A stretch of DNA of 64,000 nucleotides, from positions 46,579,501-46,643,500 of the forward strand of contig NC_092523.1 of the NCBI RefSeq assembly GCF_037038585.1, in the 5' to 3' direction. Under the pieces are notes generated by a model, which worked only from the letters and a program-made list of their open reading frames with translations, had not been told where the DNA came from and made no database searches. A program made the position numbers and the translations under genes. Of the stretch, positions 12,401-24,897 are shown piece by piece (the stretch's first letter is position 1; each line of letters begins with the position of its first letter). Origin of the DNA: Patagioenas fasciata. Taxonomy: Eukaryota > Chordata > Aves > Columbiformes > Columbidae.

Positions 12401-13434
12401 CCCTGCACTGAATAGCTGCTTTAGATCTAGCTTTTTAAGAGGGAATTGCATCTCCCAGCGTGCTGGTGAGGCTTTTTAATACCTGAATTGATGAGCAGGA
12501 CAAAAGCCAGGCACGAGTTCACAGAGGAGCAATTTAGTAGGAAATCAAAGTCTCCCAAGAGAGAATCTCTTCCTACTTCATGAAAAGATACATATTTTTG
12601 CAGTGATCTCCACCTCTTGGGGAGCTGCTCACCTGTGGTCTGTAACATTTCGATGTCCTCAGATATTCCACATTGCTGCCCATGACTTGGGTCCGTGGGA
12701 GAACGGGCTGCAGTTCCTGGGCTGTCACCCCAGTACCTGCCTGGCTGTCGTGCCCCAGCCGCAGGCAGCTGTTGGCAGGAGCCTGCCTGTGTCCCAGTGC
12801 ATTGCAGTTCATCTGGTTTATTAGCACCAATTCAGGCAGTTAAGGTTACGTCACAGGAACGTGCACAGGAGCAGATGAAATGCTGGCTGGGGTCTTGTCG
12901 CACTGCTGTGGGGGACAGGAGCAGAGGCCAGTGGGGAGAGGTGAGTCGCACGCTGCTGCCATGTTGCTGAACATACTCTATGAACATTTTTCTCTGCCTC
13001 AACTTACTCTCCCTGGTGCTTTGGTAGTTGTCCTTGTACGTCTTGAGGGCAATTTTAATACATCTCCCTCTCCTTAACCTTTCCCCTTTACAGTTTATTC
13101 CTGGTTTTGTGATTGACCATGTTTGAAATTGGACACGGAGACACGTACCAGTGGAAAACCAAAGGACAGGCCCCACACTGTGCTGCTACTATTAATGGCA
13201 GGGCCAGCAGCCAGTGAGGGCACTTAATTATGCCAAACCAGATTAGACGGTACAAACCCTGAAAATTTGGTATTATTTTCTGAAGAAACTACTCCGAGTC
13301 TATTTTCTGGTGGGGAGAGAAGACAGTGTTTTGGGAGGAAGGAATAACTTACTTTAGCTATTCGGCAAATACAGAGCATCTGCCTAATACGTGCTATGTA
13401 TATCCAAGGAAACGTATGCAGAAAAGTTTATTTT

Positions 13435-13505
13435 GGAAATCCTGTCTCATTAGAGTAAATGGGAGATTTGCCATTGACTTCAGTCAGGCCAGTGTTTCAC
13501 CCAGT
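13435..13505. repeat. Relic of an ancient amniote palindromic repeat
   Basis: The segment has the layout ...AATGG-GAGATTTG-CCATTGACTTCAGT...GGCCAG...TTTCACCC. This resembles a short, old interspersed repeat, common in reptile and bird DNA, whose core is the inverted pair TCAATGG/CCATTGA. I recognise the pattern from memory and cannot name the family with certainty. Confidence 0.4.
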
Positions 13506-15463
13506 ACTTTTTAGATGTTTTTATATGTTATGATAATTCATGAATGAACTAAAACAGTCTCTGTAGAGAATACGTAAGGATTGTTCTTCTCAGCCTTGCG
13601 GGGAGCAGTCTTCATTTGTTGCTTACTACACTGGGGTTCTTGGAAAGAGATATGGATGGGAGAGTCTTTATTACATTAATGTTACATACTTTATCTTATT
13701 TCTCTCTTTGGTATAATCCATCAACAGCTGCATTACAGAGAGGTTAGCTAAGAAAGGAGCACAGATGCAAAGAAAATGTCTTCAACCGGATCTGAAGGGG
13801 ACTGAGGTGATGTTGTCTGGTTGGGGGTTGTAACCCAAGGAGAAAGCAAAGAGAGTATCCTGCCCTTTGAGTGTGTCTATCTTGGGTTGTTCCAAGACCC
13901 CGATCCAAAAATCTGGTTGGATTTCCAGTCTTATTCTGGCTGGATTTCTGAATGCTCAGGACAGCATTAGTAGCCAGGACAACTTTTCCTTTTTTTTTTT
14001 TTTTTTGGTTGTCATTGTTGTCTCTGTTTTTTGCCTGGCCAGGAGATTCTGATAAATTCTTCTGGAGGTGGGTTTTGTCATTTCATCACCTCCCAGCAGC
14101 AGATTCATTCAACATGTCCTTTATAAAGATGATCAGAAACTGATACCCATGGAGATTACGAGCTGCTTTTATCCCCCTGTGAGGGTGTAGATCCTGTGCT
14201 CCACAGTCTACTTTGGCTACCTCTTGTCTTGGTTTTAATGTGTTAGTTTTGGCCTGGGAAGTTCCAGCAATCCGAGGGAGCTTGTCCTTTCCTGGCCCAG
14301 CCACCAGCTAGTGCTGGCCCTCGGCCTGGAAGGCTGCTAATGCGAGAGAAAAAGGGGGTAGCTGGAAAGCCATTTTCTGTTTGAGATGTTTGACTTGGAA
14401 ACTCACTTTCTCCTCTTGGTCAGAACATCTTGGGTGGAGTGAATGAGTGGTCTGGAGCTTAGACAAGGAGAGAAAGAGGGTGAAGCTAACGTCAAGCCAT
14501 TTCTCTTGCAAGACTGCTGTTAGCAGGCAACTGGGGGAATCCTCAATTACCATAAGGGTGATAAGTTTAAATATTCAGTGAAGTGGAATAAGAAGTGGCC
14601 ACTCAGAGAAAAAGAAACATAGCTAATACAAAGTCTACGTAAATTAGAGTGTAAGAAGATAAACACAACTGGTAGGAGAAAAATGTCAGTGACACTGTTG
14701 GTTGCAGAGCACAAAGGTCCCAGGGCTTTGCCCAGCTCAGGTGCAGAAGCAGTAGAGCTGTTTGTTGGGTGGTATTGTTTGCAAGTAAATAAGCTCGTTT
14801 TTTCAGAGCAACTTCGGTATCTTCTATACTTCCACATGACTAAATCCCAGTCATGATAACTTACTGCCATATAGTTGAGAGCTGTCTATATTTCCAAATA
14901 GATCCTACAGTTATGAATACAGCACTGTTACTTATGCAATTTAAGAGGTATATTTTAAATTAATAAGAAGATTTAATTGCTCATCTGTTTAGCAGCCTAA
15001 CAGTGTGCAATTCTGAGTGTTCCAGCTTTTTAATTTCCACAGTACACTATTGAGTACTAACTTCTAGTTGGTACTTCTGCCATAGCTTTGTCAGGCAATT
15101 AATCTAGACAAAAATAGCATGAAATTGTTGCAGTAAATAAAGCATTTCAGATAAGGGCTTTAGTGCTCAAGCAAAGAAGCCTATGGGAATATTTCAACTT
15201 ATTCTGATTTCCTCTAAAGATTATCTTGGCCACAAAGTACTATTATTTGTCCTTGCAATATGATTTTTTTTTGCTGGAAAGCTTTAACACAAGTTCTCTT
15301 GTATCATATTGCCTTATAATAAATTATCATGATTTGGCTGATTCTGGTTTAAGTCTGCTCTAAAACAGAAGGAAGGAAAGTAGCCTAATAGCTATTAGAA
15401 GAGTTTTGAGGGTCATGAATTATTTTCTCATTCTATCACTAGTTTAGGTCTCGGGTCAGAATG

Positions 15464-15516
15464 CCGTGAAGTCACAGGAAAACCTTTTATTGATTTCAGT
15501 AGATTTTGGATCAGGT
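15464..15516. repeat. Second, more degraded relic of the ancient palindromic repeat
   Basis: The run GTGAAGTCA...TTGATTTCAGTAG...TTTTGGATCAGG resembles the widespread old motif GAAGTCA...TTGACTTCAATGG...TTTGGATCAGG. The match is imperfect and assigned by eye. Confidence 0.35.
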
Positions 15517-15614
15517 GCATTCAGTCTGACCTCAGACAAGTGAAGTGTCCTCTGTGCTTGGAAATGAAATGTGCGCGCTCTGCTTATCCCTCCAACAAGA
15601 TAGCTGTAAAGCTC

Positions 15615-15638
15615 CATTCATTCATTCATTCATTCATT
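15615..15638 (+). repeat. (CATT)6 microsatellite
   Basis: Six perfect tandem CATT units followed by a diverged unit. Confidence 0.9.
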
Positions 15639-16259
15639 AACATCTGTAGAGAGCTTTAGAACTCACAAACAAATACCACTTTTAAAAGTATAAACAGTTA
15701 TTTCAGTGTAGTTTAATTCATTTTACCCTCCCAGTGGCTGCCAACAATCTGTTTAACACAATGAAATCCTGATAGTCTGTGTCAACAACTAAGGGCAGCT
15801 CTCTCATGACAGAAGGAAAAAAGAAAAGTAGAAAACGCAAACCTTAAGTCTTATAGAGAATTTCTTTGTGTATGAAAATAAAAATTGTGGCTGTCATTTA
15901 AAAGGTCCTCTTATAAAAGAAATACACATTAAATTAGAACTGCTGTTATTTTTTTCATTCCATTGCAATATGGACCCCTCCTGGTTCTTGATGAAGAGTG
16001 AGGTGAAATATTGCACAACTGAGCTACAGAGAAAATATCAGGCTGTTCCAAGCACATAAGCCAAAATGAGCGTTCAGAGAGAGATCACTGTGTCATGAGC
16101 TCATGCTGGCAATATTTTTTTTTCTATGGGTGTAAACTGAGATTTGAACCTTGAGAGAGACCCTATATTGAGCCTCGCAGGAGCACTTTCATGTGTGTTG
16201 TTTTCTTTAGCATCAGCGAGGAAGTTGTGAACTGCTCCCAGACCTAGAAAAATGCTTAT

Positions 16260-16740
16260 GGCCCCCACAGCGAGTCCTGCTGGGCGATGGTCTCCTCCCC
16301 TTCTATCCCCACCACACAACAATAAACTGAAGATGGAGCCACAGGTAAAACAGACAGATTTTACTGAGGGGACAATGTCATTTCGCCCTGCATAACTATT
16401 TGGGTTTGTATGGTGGTCTGTGAGTCATGCCCGTTTTCAGTAGAGAGGCAGTGTGCAGACATAGGGACATGGTGGGCAGGGGTGGGAGGTTAAAAGGTAG
16501 AGTGATGTCCCGTGCAGGGTGGGCACAGTGTGGAGCCCAGCGTCCCTGCCACTGTGTGGCAGCAAGGAGTACATGTGTTGTCCTGACAGCAGCTCTTCCC
16601 ATGGAGAGTGGGAGAATGGGGGCCCCAGGGTGGCTGTGGCATCCCTGAGGACTGGTCCCCTTCTGGGGACCAGTCCTCAGGCCAGCTGCACAAATGGTGC
16701 TTTTCTGGTTTGTGTGAAGGGAAAAGGATGACCTGAGCAC
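16260..16740. other. GC-richer block of unknown nature with a strong hairpin
   Basis: This block is clearly richer in G and C than its AT-rich surroundings and keeps short open frames on both strands, the longest 114 codons on the minus strand (16396-16740). None resembles a known protein. It contains an AATAAA at 16321-16326 and a perfect 17-bp hairpin at 16644-16681. It could be a decayed retroelement or an isolated regulatory segment. Confidence 0.35.
16644..16681. repeat. Perfect 17-bp inverted repeat with a 4-nt loop
   Basis: The left arm at 16644-16660 (CCTGAGGACTGGTCCCC) and the right arm at 16665-16681 are exact reverse complements separated by TTCT. Eleven of the 17 pairs are G:C. 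The flanking bases stop pairing immediately apart from a weak TGGC/GCCA match across a bulge. No transposon ends or target duplication were seen. Confidence 0.9.
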
Positions 16741-19021
16741 AACCCAAAGTCATCAGAGTGCCCTATTTCTCTGTATTCTGGATTTTCAGTTACTGAAGTA
16801 CTTTGCAGCACAGGAACAGATGGCATTTCAGTTCACTAGGATATTTCTCAGTACTGGTTTGTTTCTGGTAGACATGAGCATCACCAGGTTTGCTGGTATA
16901 AACACATTCTTCCTCTTCCAGGAAGTTACACCTGCTCCCAGCAGAATGCAGTCCATTGCTCATCCATTTCCACAGTGAAACACTTTACAATTCCATTTAA
17001 GAGTGTCGTATCTTTCTTACTGGCAAAGTCTGAAAAGCATAGTAGCAATTCTTTTTCATGGTGTACTAAAAAAGGCTAGTAACTCTTTTTAGGAAAAATG
17101 TATTTAAAAACAGATGCACTCCTCTAATCCCCAAAGTGCTGGCACCAAGTTTCAGTGTATGACTGAGGCCGGGGGCATCCCAGCATTGGGAAGGACCATC
17201 CCCAGCTGTGCTGGCCCCAAAACAACTACTCTGATGAGTGGGTTTAGGGATCTGGTTTCATTTTCCCAATGATATTGTTCAGCACAGGGATGCATTTCAT
17301 GTTATTTTGAAAGAAGCAGCTGTAAAGCCTTTATTGTGGGAATTCAGAAGTCAGGTGGTCAAGACAGGCACAAACACCAGGCAAGTGCAATTGAAATAGT
17401 GAGCTAGGCCTACAGACAGTTCTTGCCTAAAATTAGCTGTATGAATTTAGGCTTCCTATGATATTTTCTTGTTCCTGTAGCCGTGTTCTAGGGTAGGTAT
17501 GTATGTGTGTATAGAAGTAGAGATTTCCTTTTACAGATGCCTAGCAGTCTTCCTTTTTCCTCTGAATAGATTACAGAAGTTTATCTTGAAGTCTTACTTA
17601 AAAGCTTGAGAAGCTTCTCCTTCCTATCCTTTTTGGCTGAGTTCATTCTGAAACACAAACACTGATTTCTGTATATATTGCTGAGGGACACATGAAAGCA
17701 TTACAACCCATAAACAGATGAAGATAACATAGTCAAAGAGGCAAATATTCAGGAATATGGCTAGGACCAATGAAAAGTTATTTAAAAAGAGATTTCATCG
17801 ACAATTCTATGTTGGGAAACAAACTGCTTTGGGTAATAGTGTGGTGTCCATGCTTGAAACTTTAAAACCACTGCTGTGCCACTCTGATCTCAAACATCTG
17901 GTGGCCATGTAACTTAATATCTGTGTGTGTTCCTCCGTGGAATGGTGAAAATGAACCTTCTCAGCCACACAAGGATTCTGTAAAGATAACCTCTGTAAAA
18001 GAGGATGAGGACCTTGGATAATTCACTGAGAGCAACATAAAAATAAGATTTCCCCCTACAGATGTGGAGTGGCTGGAGGAAGCTGGCAGAACTGCTTTTA
18101 GATGCAGCTTCTAGGTCATAAATTAAAATAGGCAATCAGCTTCTGTCTCCAACACTCATTCTTGGCATACTTTCAAGCAAACACGATCCATTAATTAGGA
18201 TTTGCACAAATGTGTTTTCACACATGGTAAAAATGGGTGCCTAACCAAAAGTTGCTAGGTGCTCTACAACCGCTTATTGAAATGCAATAGGCAGAATCAG
18301 CCAGCAGCAGCTTATTGCCAGCTGCCAACAAAACCAAACATGCTACAGGAGGTAACACAAACATTCACTCCCCTACAGCTTCTGGGGGGTTTCACCCCAT
18401 TCAGCCGCACCTCCAGCTGTCGCCTCCCCAAAGGAATGATTTGCACTGCACAATGCCCTGAAAATCAGCACTTGCCTACTGGGATAAGGAGGATTGCTTT
18501 GTTCTTGTGTATTTACAGCCTTGCCTGAATAGGGTCTTCAAGAAAACAGGCAAACTTTTTAGGATGTAATTGTTGTATTATCAGTAGGAGCAGAGCAGCC
18601 AAGACTCAGGCATCCAAACTCCTCATGAAATTATCATCTGGAAAAGGAGTGGAAAACCTCAAAAACTGCTGGTGAATTAGTTGCTTTTGGTGTATGTGTG
18701 AGAAAGAGAGAAAATAGCCAGGGGCCTTAATTCACACGTGGATTACAGTATATTTTACCTTTAAAAGCAAAGCCCTTTTCCAATTTATAGCTATTTTAAA
18801 TAATTACTTAGCTCAAACCAGCAAGGGAATCAGCTGGCATAGTGGATTAGCATATTAAGATACAGCTTTATGTGTCGACCATGTCTCCTCTCAGTGCCAC
18901 GAGCCTGAGTCCTCAGCAGGGACTTCAACTGATGAAGTGATAGCAGCAGGTTTCCAGATCTCCAGCACACTGTGTGGGCTGCTCCTCTGCAATGAGGGCA
19001 GCTGCCCTGGGAAACTGGATT

Positions 19022-19290
19022 TTCATAGATGTAAAAGCCAGAAAGGAACACTTTAATCATTTAGCCTGACTTGGTTTTACTTGGTAATTCCTGCTTCGAG
19101 CCCTGTCATTTGTAGCTGAGATAGAACACGTCTGCTGACTAACCCTGATTTAAAGACCATAAGCAACAGAAAATGCATCCCGTCCTGTGGCGTGCTGTTG
19201 CAATCATTGTTGCTATTTGCATCTTGTTTGCAGTTTGAACTGTGTTGATTTTTAACTTCCAGCTCCTGTATTTTGCCTTGCTGGCACCAG
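19022..19290 (-). mobile_element. Ancient CR1/L3-like LINE relic (3' end)
   Basis: The start (TTTCATAGATGTAAAAGCCAG, then AAAGGA...ATCATTTAGCCTGAC) resembles the reverse complement of the 3' tail of an old amniote CR1/L3-type LINE. Further matches in the right order are a TGATTTAAAGAC segment near 19149, a TTTGCAGTTTGAACTGTGTTGATTTTTAACTTCCAG stretch split here as TTTGCAGTTTGAA and TTTTTAACTTCCAG near 19226-19262, and a CTTGCTGG end. Sequence identity is low and small gaps are needed, which indicates an insertion much older than the CR1 copies in the DCHS2 intron. The family is assigned from memory of the consensus. Confidence 0.55.
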
Positions 19291-22200
19291 TGGCACTGTG
19301 TACAGTGTCAGCCAACCTTAACGTCGGCTCCCTGACATCCCTGAAGGGAAATCTGTGAAGAGCTAATTCACAGCAATCCTCTGCTTAGTGACTTCTTATA
19401 TCTTCAGATGTGGTTGTAACGGTTTTATTTTGCTTGCTCTCAGCCATCTCTTGCTTTTCAAGGCTTCAGAGAGGGATTTTGGAAGGGTAGGAAATGCTAG
19501 GATATTGTCTTGCATAGATGTCAAACAACTTCTCTAATGATGCACTTATGTCCGTGAGTTAAGAGGCTCCATCCAAATGAAGATTACCTGTGGATTTAGA
19601 GCTCCTGGAACTACGTTTGGTCACTGAATACTCTTGGTATTATGTGTAGTTCAGATAAAAACAACAGATGACAAGATTTAGTCCTTTTTCGTTACTTGAC
19701 TCTGTGTCTTTTTTTCTTCTTCTCTTACACAGAATTTGACTACTGGATCTGATTGCAGGTTGTGATGTCTTATCATGTGACAAAAAGTGATAATCTGAAT
19801 AATCTCACACATTTTTTGGGAAAATCCAATACAGTAGTCAAGGGAGGTATTCCATCAAGGGAGTATTAAACCTGGCCTGGGATTATATTGTATCAAGATT
19901 TCTGGAGCTCACTTCCAAGTTTTAGAGAGACCACTAAACTCTGGATTTGGCAGTGGCAAGCAGATGGCAAAAAGACATCTTCAGGTGAAATGAAACCCAT
20001 GTAGTAGAAAGCTCTTGCATGTTTATTTTTGGCCATCTTAAAGGGGTTGCTTCAGGCCTGCAGCAGCTTGTCAGAATAACAGGCAGAAAAAGAAGCCTTC
20101 CTTCTGCTTTAAAGCTAACTTTATAATATGTTAATTGTGATATATATTGAAAACGACATGAGGAAGTGAACAGCAATCAAAAATAGTGTTTTTTACTTCT
20201 GGATAAATCCTATTGCTATCCTAGAGTAACAAAATCTGTGGCTAATCTTATATGTAAAATGGATAGGGTGTAAAAATCTGAAGGAACACCTGTCTAGCAG
20301 AATCTCATTTAATCCCACTAACATTTATTTTCATAATTTTTGTTCAATTTTCCAGAAATTCTGTTAATTAAAAAGGATTGGTTATGTATCATGCAGAAAC
20401 AAAAAGTATCTTCACCCTTCAGGGAACAGTGGGATTAAAAAAATGTGGATAAAATAACACATTCAAATTTTCCAGGCAGATCCAAACATATTTGAGCTGG
20501 ATGGAGGTTCTGCATGATCCTGGGGTAGAGAATGTGCACCACATCACTACTTTCCATCTGTTTAGTCAGGAGGAGGCTTTTGGTGAATGTAACCACTCCC
20601 TGTGAGGCAGCTAAGAGCAATCAACTTGACAAGTGATATGATGCTTGGGTTTGCAGCTGGGAAGGTGTCAACTGGAAACAGAATGGGATTGACAGCAGAG
20701 ATTAATGAAGACCTGAAAGATGAAAACACAGCATCAAGATTAGGCCTGGATGACAGCATATGAGATAAGTGAAATAGAAATAAAGTTAATGTGAGAATAT
20801 TGATCTGGGTAATCCTACTTAGCTGGTTACATCTGAGTGACAGATCCTGAAATAATTGGCCGCAGAAGGCAGTGGCAACACTCACTCCACGGACAGAGCA
20901 AAGGCATTGCAGTATATCTGAAGTGAAAGCAAAGAAGTAATAGCATAGCCTCATAGCTCTCAAACCAGCGTGAAAGTCTTTCCTGCCTTTGAAGTACGTT
21001 ACTTGCAGTTAGATTGTGGCAACAAAATTATTCTTCATCAGTGAAGGCTAAGCATCTATGCCACAGCAAAATAAGTTCTGCAGATCAGTTTGTGATCAAA
21101 AGTGAAGGAATGGCTACCAGAAAAAAAAAAAAAATTCATTCTTAACTACACTTCACTTTGTTTATAAGGAAACCAGTCCTATACATAGCTTTCTGTTACA
21201 GTAACTGTGATCAGCCTTCATTTGGTCACAAGCAAATCTTTTGTGCAGCTGACACTCCTTCAAAGAGGTGTTGCTGAAATCGATATATGTGTGTCAGGGG
21301 AACTATAAATAATGAAACACCTGATGCTCTGCAAAGTTAATGCTTTCTCCATATACCACGTATTGCAGGCTGAATATCCATGGTGACCCCAGCCAGTAAG
21401 GCTGTAGACAGACATCCTTTCTTAGATCCAGCTGCAATGGTTGAAGATACTAGTGCTTCCTCACCCCACAGTTTTGCCAGAGAGCTAATCTATATGGGAT
21501 CTCTCTAATCCAGCGTAGGAAAAAAAATCACTGGGGTTAATGGAAATAATTGTTTCAATGTTACTTAAACTAATCTTTGTCCTTAAAAGTAAACCCCCAG
21601 AGGATCAAGGAACACCACCTGGTAGGCAGAAATGGAAGCATGTTGGCTGCTGGCTGAAAGGCAGTAACAAGCAGCTGAAACCATACTGCCTTCAAACAGC
21701 ACAGGAAATAACTTCATTGAAAGACTTTTTTTTTTTTTTTAATTTGCTTCAGCTCTGTCTGGAGCAGTTCAGGCACTCTCTGCCCTCAGCTGGCTGCTAC
21801 TGCCCATCAAATGAGGACTGGAATTGATCCTGTAGTGCTCCCACCCTGCATCAGTCCCGAGTCAGCTGGTTTGGCTTAAACTGCTGCTGCTGCTGAAGAT
21901 GGTTTGTAGTAAGACAACAAGCTGCAGAAAAGGAAGTAGTCATGCTGCTTTACCACCTCAGCCATGTATGCCTTTAGCATGGGAGGGTCACATCTTAAGC
22001 TGCCACAGCTGTTGTGTGGGGAAGGCAGTGTTTGTAGGTAGAATTAACTCTCATAATGATGGATCTTCATGGTTGTAGTAACAATAACTGTTTCAGTGAT
22101 CTTTTGTGCTCTGGTATCACACCACAGCAAATACTGATTTACAAATACAGACTGATTAAATTTGAACAGCTGATACAGTTATCACCTTCTGGTTTCCTTC

Positions 22201-24579
22201 CTTGCTCAGTTCCTGGAGGTTGCTTCCCTGCTACAAGAATGACTGAATTGGCATTTGGAGCTGCTCTGGGAGCACCAGAGTTCACTGCTGCATATAGTGG
22301 AGTAGAGCCATGGCCAGGTAGGGCTGCCTGAAGAGGCACGGCTGGAAACTTCAGCGGTTTAAAGTGAATTCACATGCTTTTCACCTGCCAGAGTCAGAGG
22401 CAGCCACCTCCAGGAAAGAGATGGGAAGACAGCTGGAGAAGTAACCATCATTGCTATCTGAGCATGCTGTCTCACAAACAGACAACCCCTTCTAAACTGG
22501 AACACACTGATATTTAGCATGCTCTAAATAGCATCTCTTGCCTTCAAACGAGGTTATGCTCCTGTCCACTTTTTACAGTATATGGCTTGGTAGATCTGAG
22601 GAACTGGCAAGTGTCTTCACTATGAGAGTGACCTGTTGAGGACATAGGAGGTAGCTAGGGCACTAAAAGTTTTCACCCTTACTTTCTTCAGGATGTCACC
22701 ATGGCAGCTTCCCTCCATGTTTTATGTGATGCCACTTCTCTTTTTCCTGTAGGTCAGCATGCCACTGAGAAGACAGGGAACAGCAGGGTAACTAAATACA
22801 CCCAGGAGACAGCAAACATCTCCTCAAGCTTTAGAAACTTCTGTTTGGGATTTGTGTAAGAAAAGGAATGAGGTCATGAACATGGCACAAGAGAGCGAAA
22901 GAAAAAGCGTAAGAAGGGAATGGAGGAAAGAAGAAAATGCTCAGAGAAGGCAGACGAAGAAGGTGGAGGAACACTTTCAAGGTAAAGCTCATGCTCACAG
23001 TAGACAGACAGAACACCTGTAGTATCTCAAAGATGTGGTATTTTTGGAAATATGCTGTAGTTGGGCAGTGCTTTTATATGACTTCACTTGTTATAAAACT
23101 GCTCAAGTGCCCTGGTCTCACAAAATACATGAATACTGCCAGAACCACAGATAACTATGTCCATCTTTTTTCCCTTGCTATCTTCATGCATGCTGTATCT
23201 GAATACAGAACTTTGCTCTTTAGGTACTGGCTGACCTTGGTGACAGCAGGTTTTGTTTAGTGAATATTTAGTTTTTGTTTTTCAGTGAATATGCCTGATT
23301 GAACATGATTCACATGTTTTCTTAGTGACTGCATAGCCTGCATGAGACATGGCTGTTTTTCCAAACTTGTTGTGATTCAGTGGAATCCAGGCATTTCCAT
23401 ATTGAACATCTGTGACTTGGGGAGGATCCATGTGTTTTCTCAGTGTGTATGAATGGAACTGGCAAGGGCCTCAGTGTTTCCTTCTTGCTTCTATGCTTGT
23501 AATTATCACAGTATATAAATATACAGAGACTTTCTCAAAATGTGTCTAATAAGATCTGACAAAATCTAGCTTTTGCTCAGTCTTGTCTGTCTACATAAGA
23601 AGGCAAGTCAGATCTAGCAGATATGATCTTGTGTGTCTCCTCTCCCATATATGCAGACACACATGTGCACTATGACCCCTAAACTTAATTTAGAACCTAA
23701 TTCTCCCTCTTATCTGCATGTGTGGAACCATTAGGTTCTAAACAGTGTTAGAAAAACCACTTCTCTTCCCCTTCTCCTCTCCTGTGTGGATACATCAAGG
23801 GCTGTTACAGCAGCTTTTCCCCCCTCAGGGAATGAGTGCTCTGGCACTTGGGTAGTCCTTCCCCGATTTGGAAAAGTGGCAAAGAGCAAAACAGCTGCCC
23901 TCCCAAGTGCTCCTTCAGAGGAGAGGACCGAGCTACAGTAACTCCTCCTGCTACTTTATTGTCTTTGCCCTGATTTTACTTGTCTGTCCTAGCATGAATT
24001 TACTTTTCTCTGACCGATTGCCAGATTCTTGCCAGAAAGGTGAAATTAAGCGTGGTAAAGGATCAGTGTGAATAGTAAGAGACTGTTGAAGTATTGTACT
24101 TAACTTCCATGGAAAGATGGATGGTTGGTACTTAGCATTTATATGATGCTGTATAATCTCAGTGTCACTGAAGAAACACTAATTCATCCTTAGACCAGTC
24201 CCAGTTAGAAATGTGAGTCAGGAAAGTGAAAAAGGAAGAAAATCTGAGTCTTGCTGAGGCTGATGGAAGTTTCTACTTAAAGCTTATTTCTGGTAAATGC
24301 TTCCCTGCCACACTGAACACTATTTGTTAACCTAATGCTAGGATAAGCAGCAAGCTCTTTCATGGAAAACGAGAACCAGAATATTAAGGTGAGAAAAATC
24401 CTTGCTGAATTGAGCAAACCCGTTTATCCCCACAGATTTCTATCTCATTTAAATTCTTCTTCACGAGGCATGCCCCTGCATTCACAGGCAGTCCCTGTGC
24501 TGCTCACTGCTTTCCCCCATCAGCAGCTGAGCCAGGTGGTTCCCCGAGGAAATCAATTTCGGCAAAGACCTCTCCAACT
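19291..24579. other. Intergenic DNA upstream of DCHS2, proximal part
   Basis: AT-rich and non-coding in appearance. The longest open frame is 133 codons on the minus strand (20562-20963), with no recognisable motif. It contains short homopolymer runs (21121-21134, 21727-21740), a purine-rich stretch near 22885-22975 and an imperfect inverted repeat at 23679-23751. Distal enhancers of DCHS2 could lie here, but nothing in the sequence alone shows one. Confidence 0.6.
23679..23751. repeat. Hairpin-forming inverted repeat, about 73 nt
   Basis: Perfect 13-bp arms (TTTAGAACCTAAT at 23689-23701 and its reverse complement at 23730-23742) are separated by 28 nt. With gaps the pairing extends to CTAA at 23679-23682 and TTAG at 23748-23751. 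It could be a MITE remnant or a chance palindrome; no clear target duplication was seen. Confidence 0.6.
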
Positions 24580-24897
24580 TCAGCGTGGCCCTTGAGCAGC
24601 GCCGCGCTCTCCAAACCCTGCGCGACATGTCCGCGCGTGGGAGCCGCCAGCCCCCGGGCACAGGGAGGGCGGGCGGCGGCGCTGCGGTGGGCGGTGGTGC
24701 CCGGCGGGGCGGGGGCTGCGCGGGGCGGTGGCGGCGGGGGGGAGCCGCCCTCCCCGCCCCCTCGCACAGCCTTGTCCTTCCCAGCACCGGCAACACACGC
24801 GATTTCTTCCCGTGGCGGCGGGGCGAAGCCACCTGCCCGGCGGCGGCGGGGAGCGACGCGGTGCAGGCTGCCAGCGATGCCCGTTTAGCGACGGAGC
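24580..24897 (+). promoter_or_regulatory. DCHS2: CpG-island promoter and 5' UTR region of DCHS2
   Basis: Composition changes sharply near 24580 from AT-rich to CpG-dense DNA, and this continues through the coding exon to about 26830. GC boxes of the Sp1 type are visible at 24706-24714 (GGGGCGGGG) and, on the other strand, at 24752-24760 (CCCCGCCCC). I see no TATA box at a fitting distance, so this looks like a TATA-less CpG promoter with dispersed starts. An in-frame TAG at 24886-24888, three codons before the first ATG, shows that the cadherin frame is not open upstream. The transcription start itself cannot be placed from sequence. Confidence 0.65.

Larger units (their letters stand above)
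5716..19021. other. Intergenic DNA upstream of DCHS2, distal part
   Basis: No gene is recognised. The longest open frame is 141 codons on the minus strand (10096-10521) in a locally GC-richer patch; it resembles no family I know and is probably chance. Other contents are a long pyrimidine tract (6297-6381), T- and A-runs of 17-21 bases, a (CATT)6 microsatellite, a GC-richer block at about 16260-16740 with a perfect hairpin, and two relics of an ancient palindromic repeat. Confidence 0.6.

Noticed and set aside
23301-23455. Possible direct duplication (TTGAACAT ... ATGTGTTTTCTCAGTG-like blocks, twice)
   Set aside because: The shared blocks are short, unevenly spaced and could match by chance.
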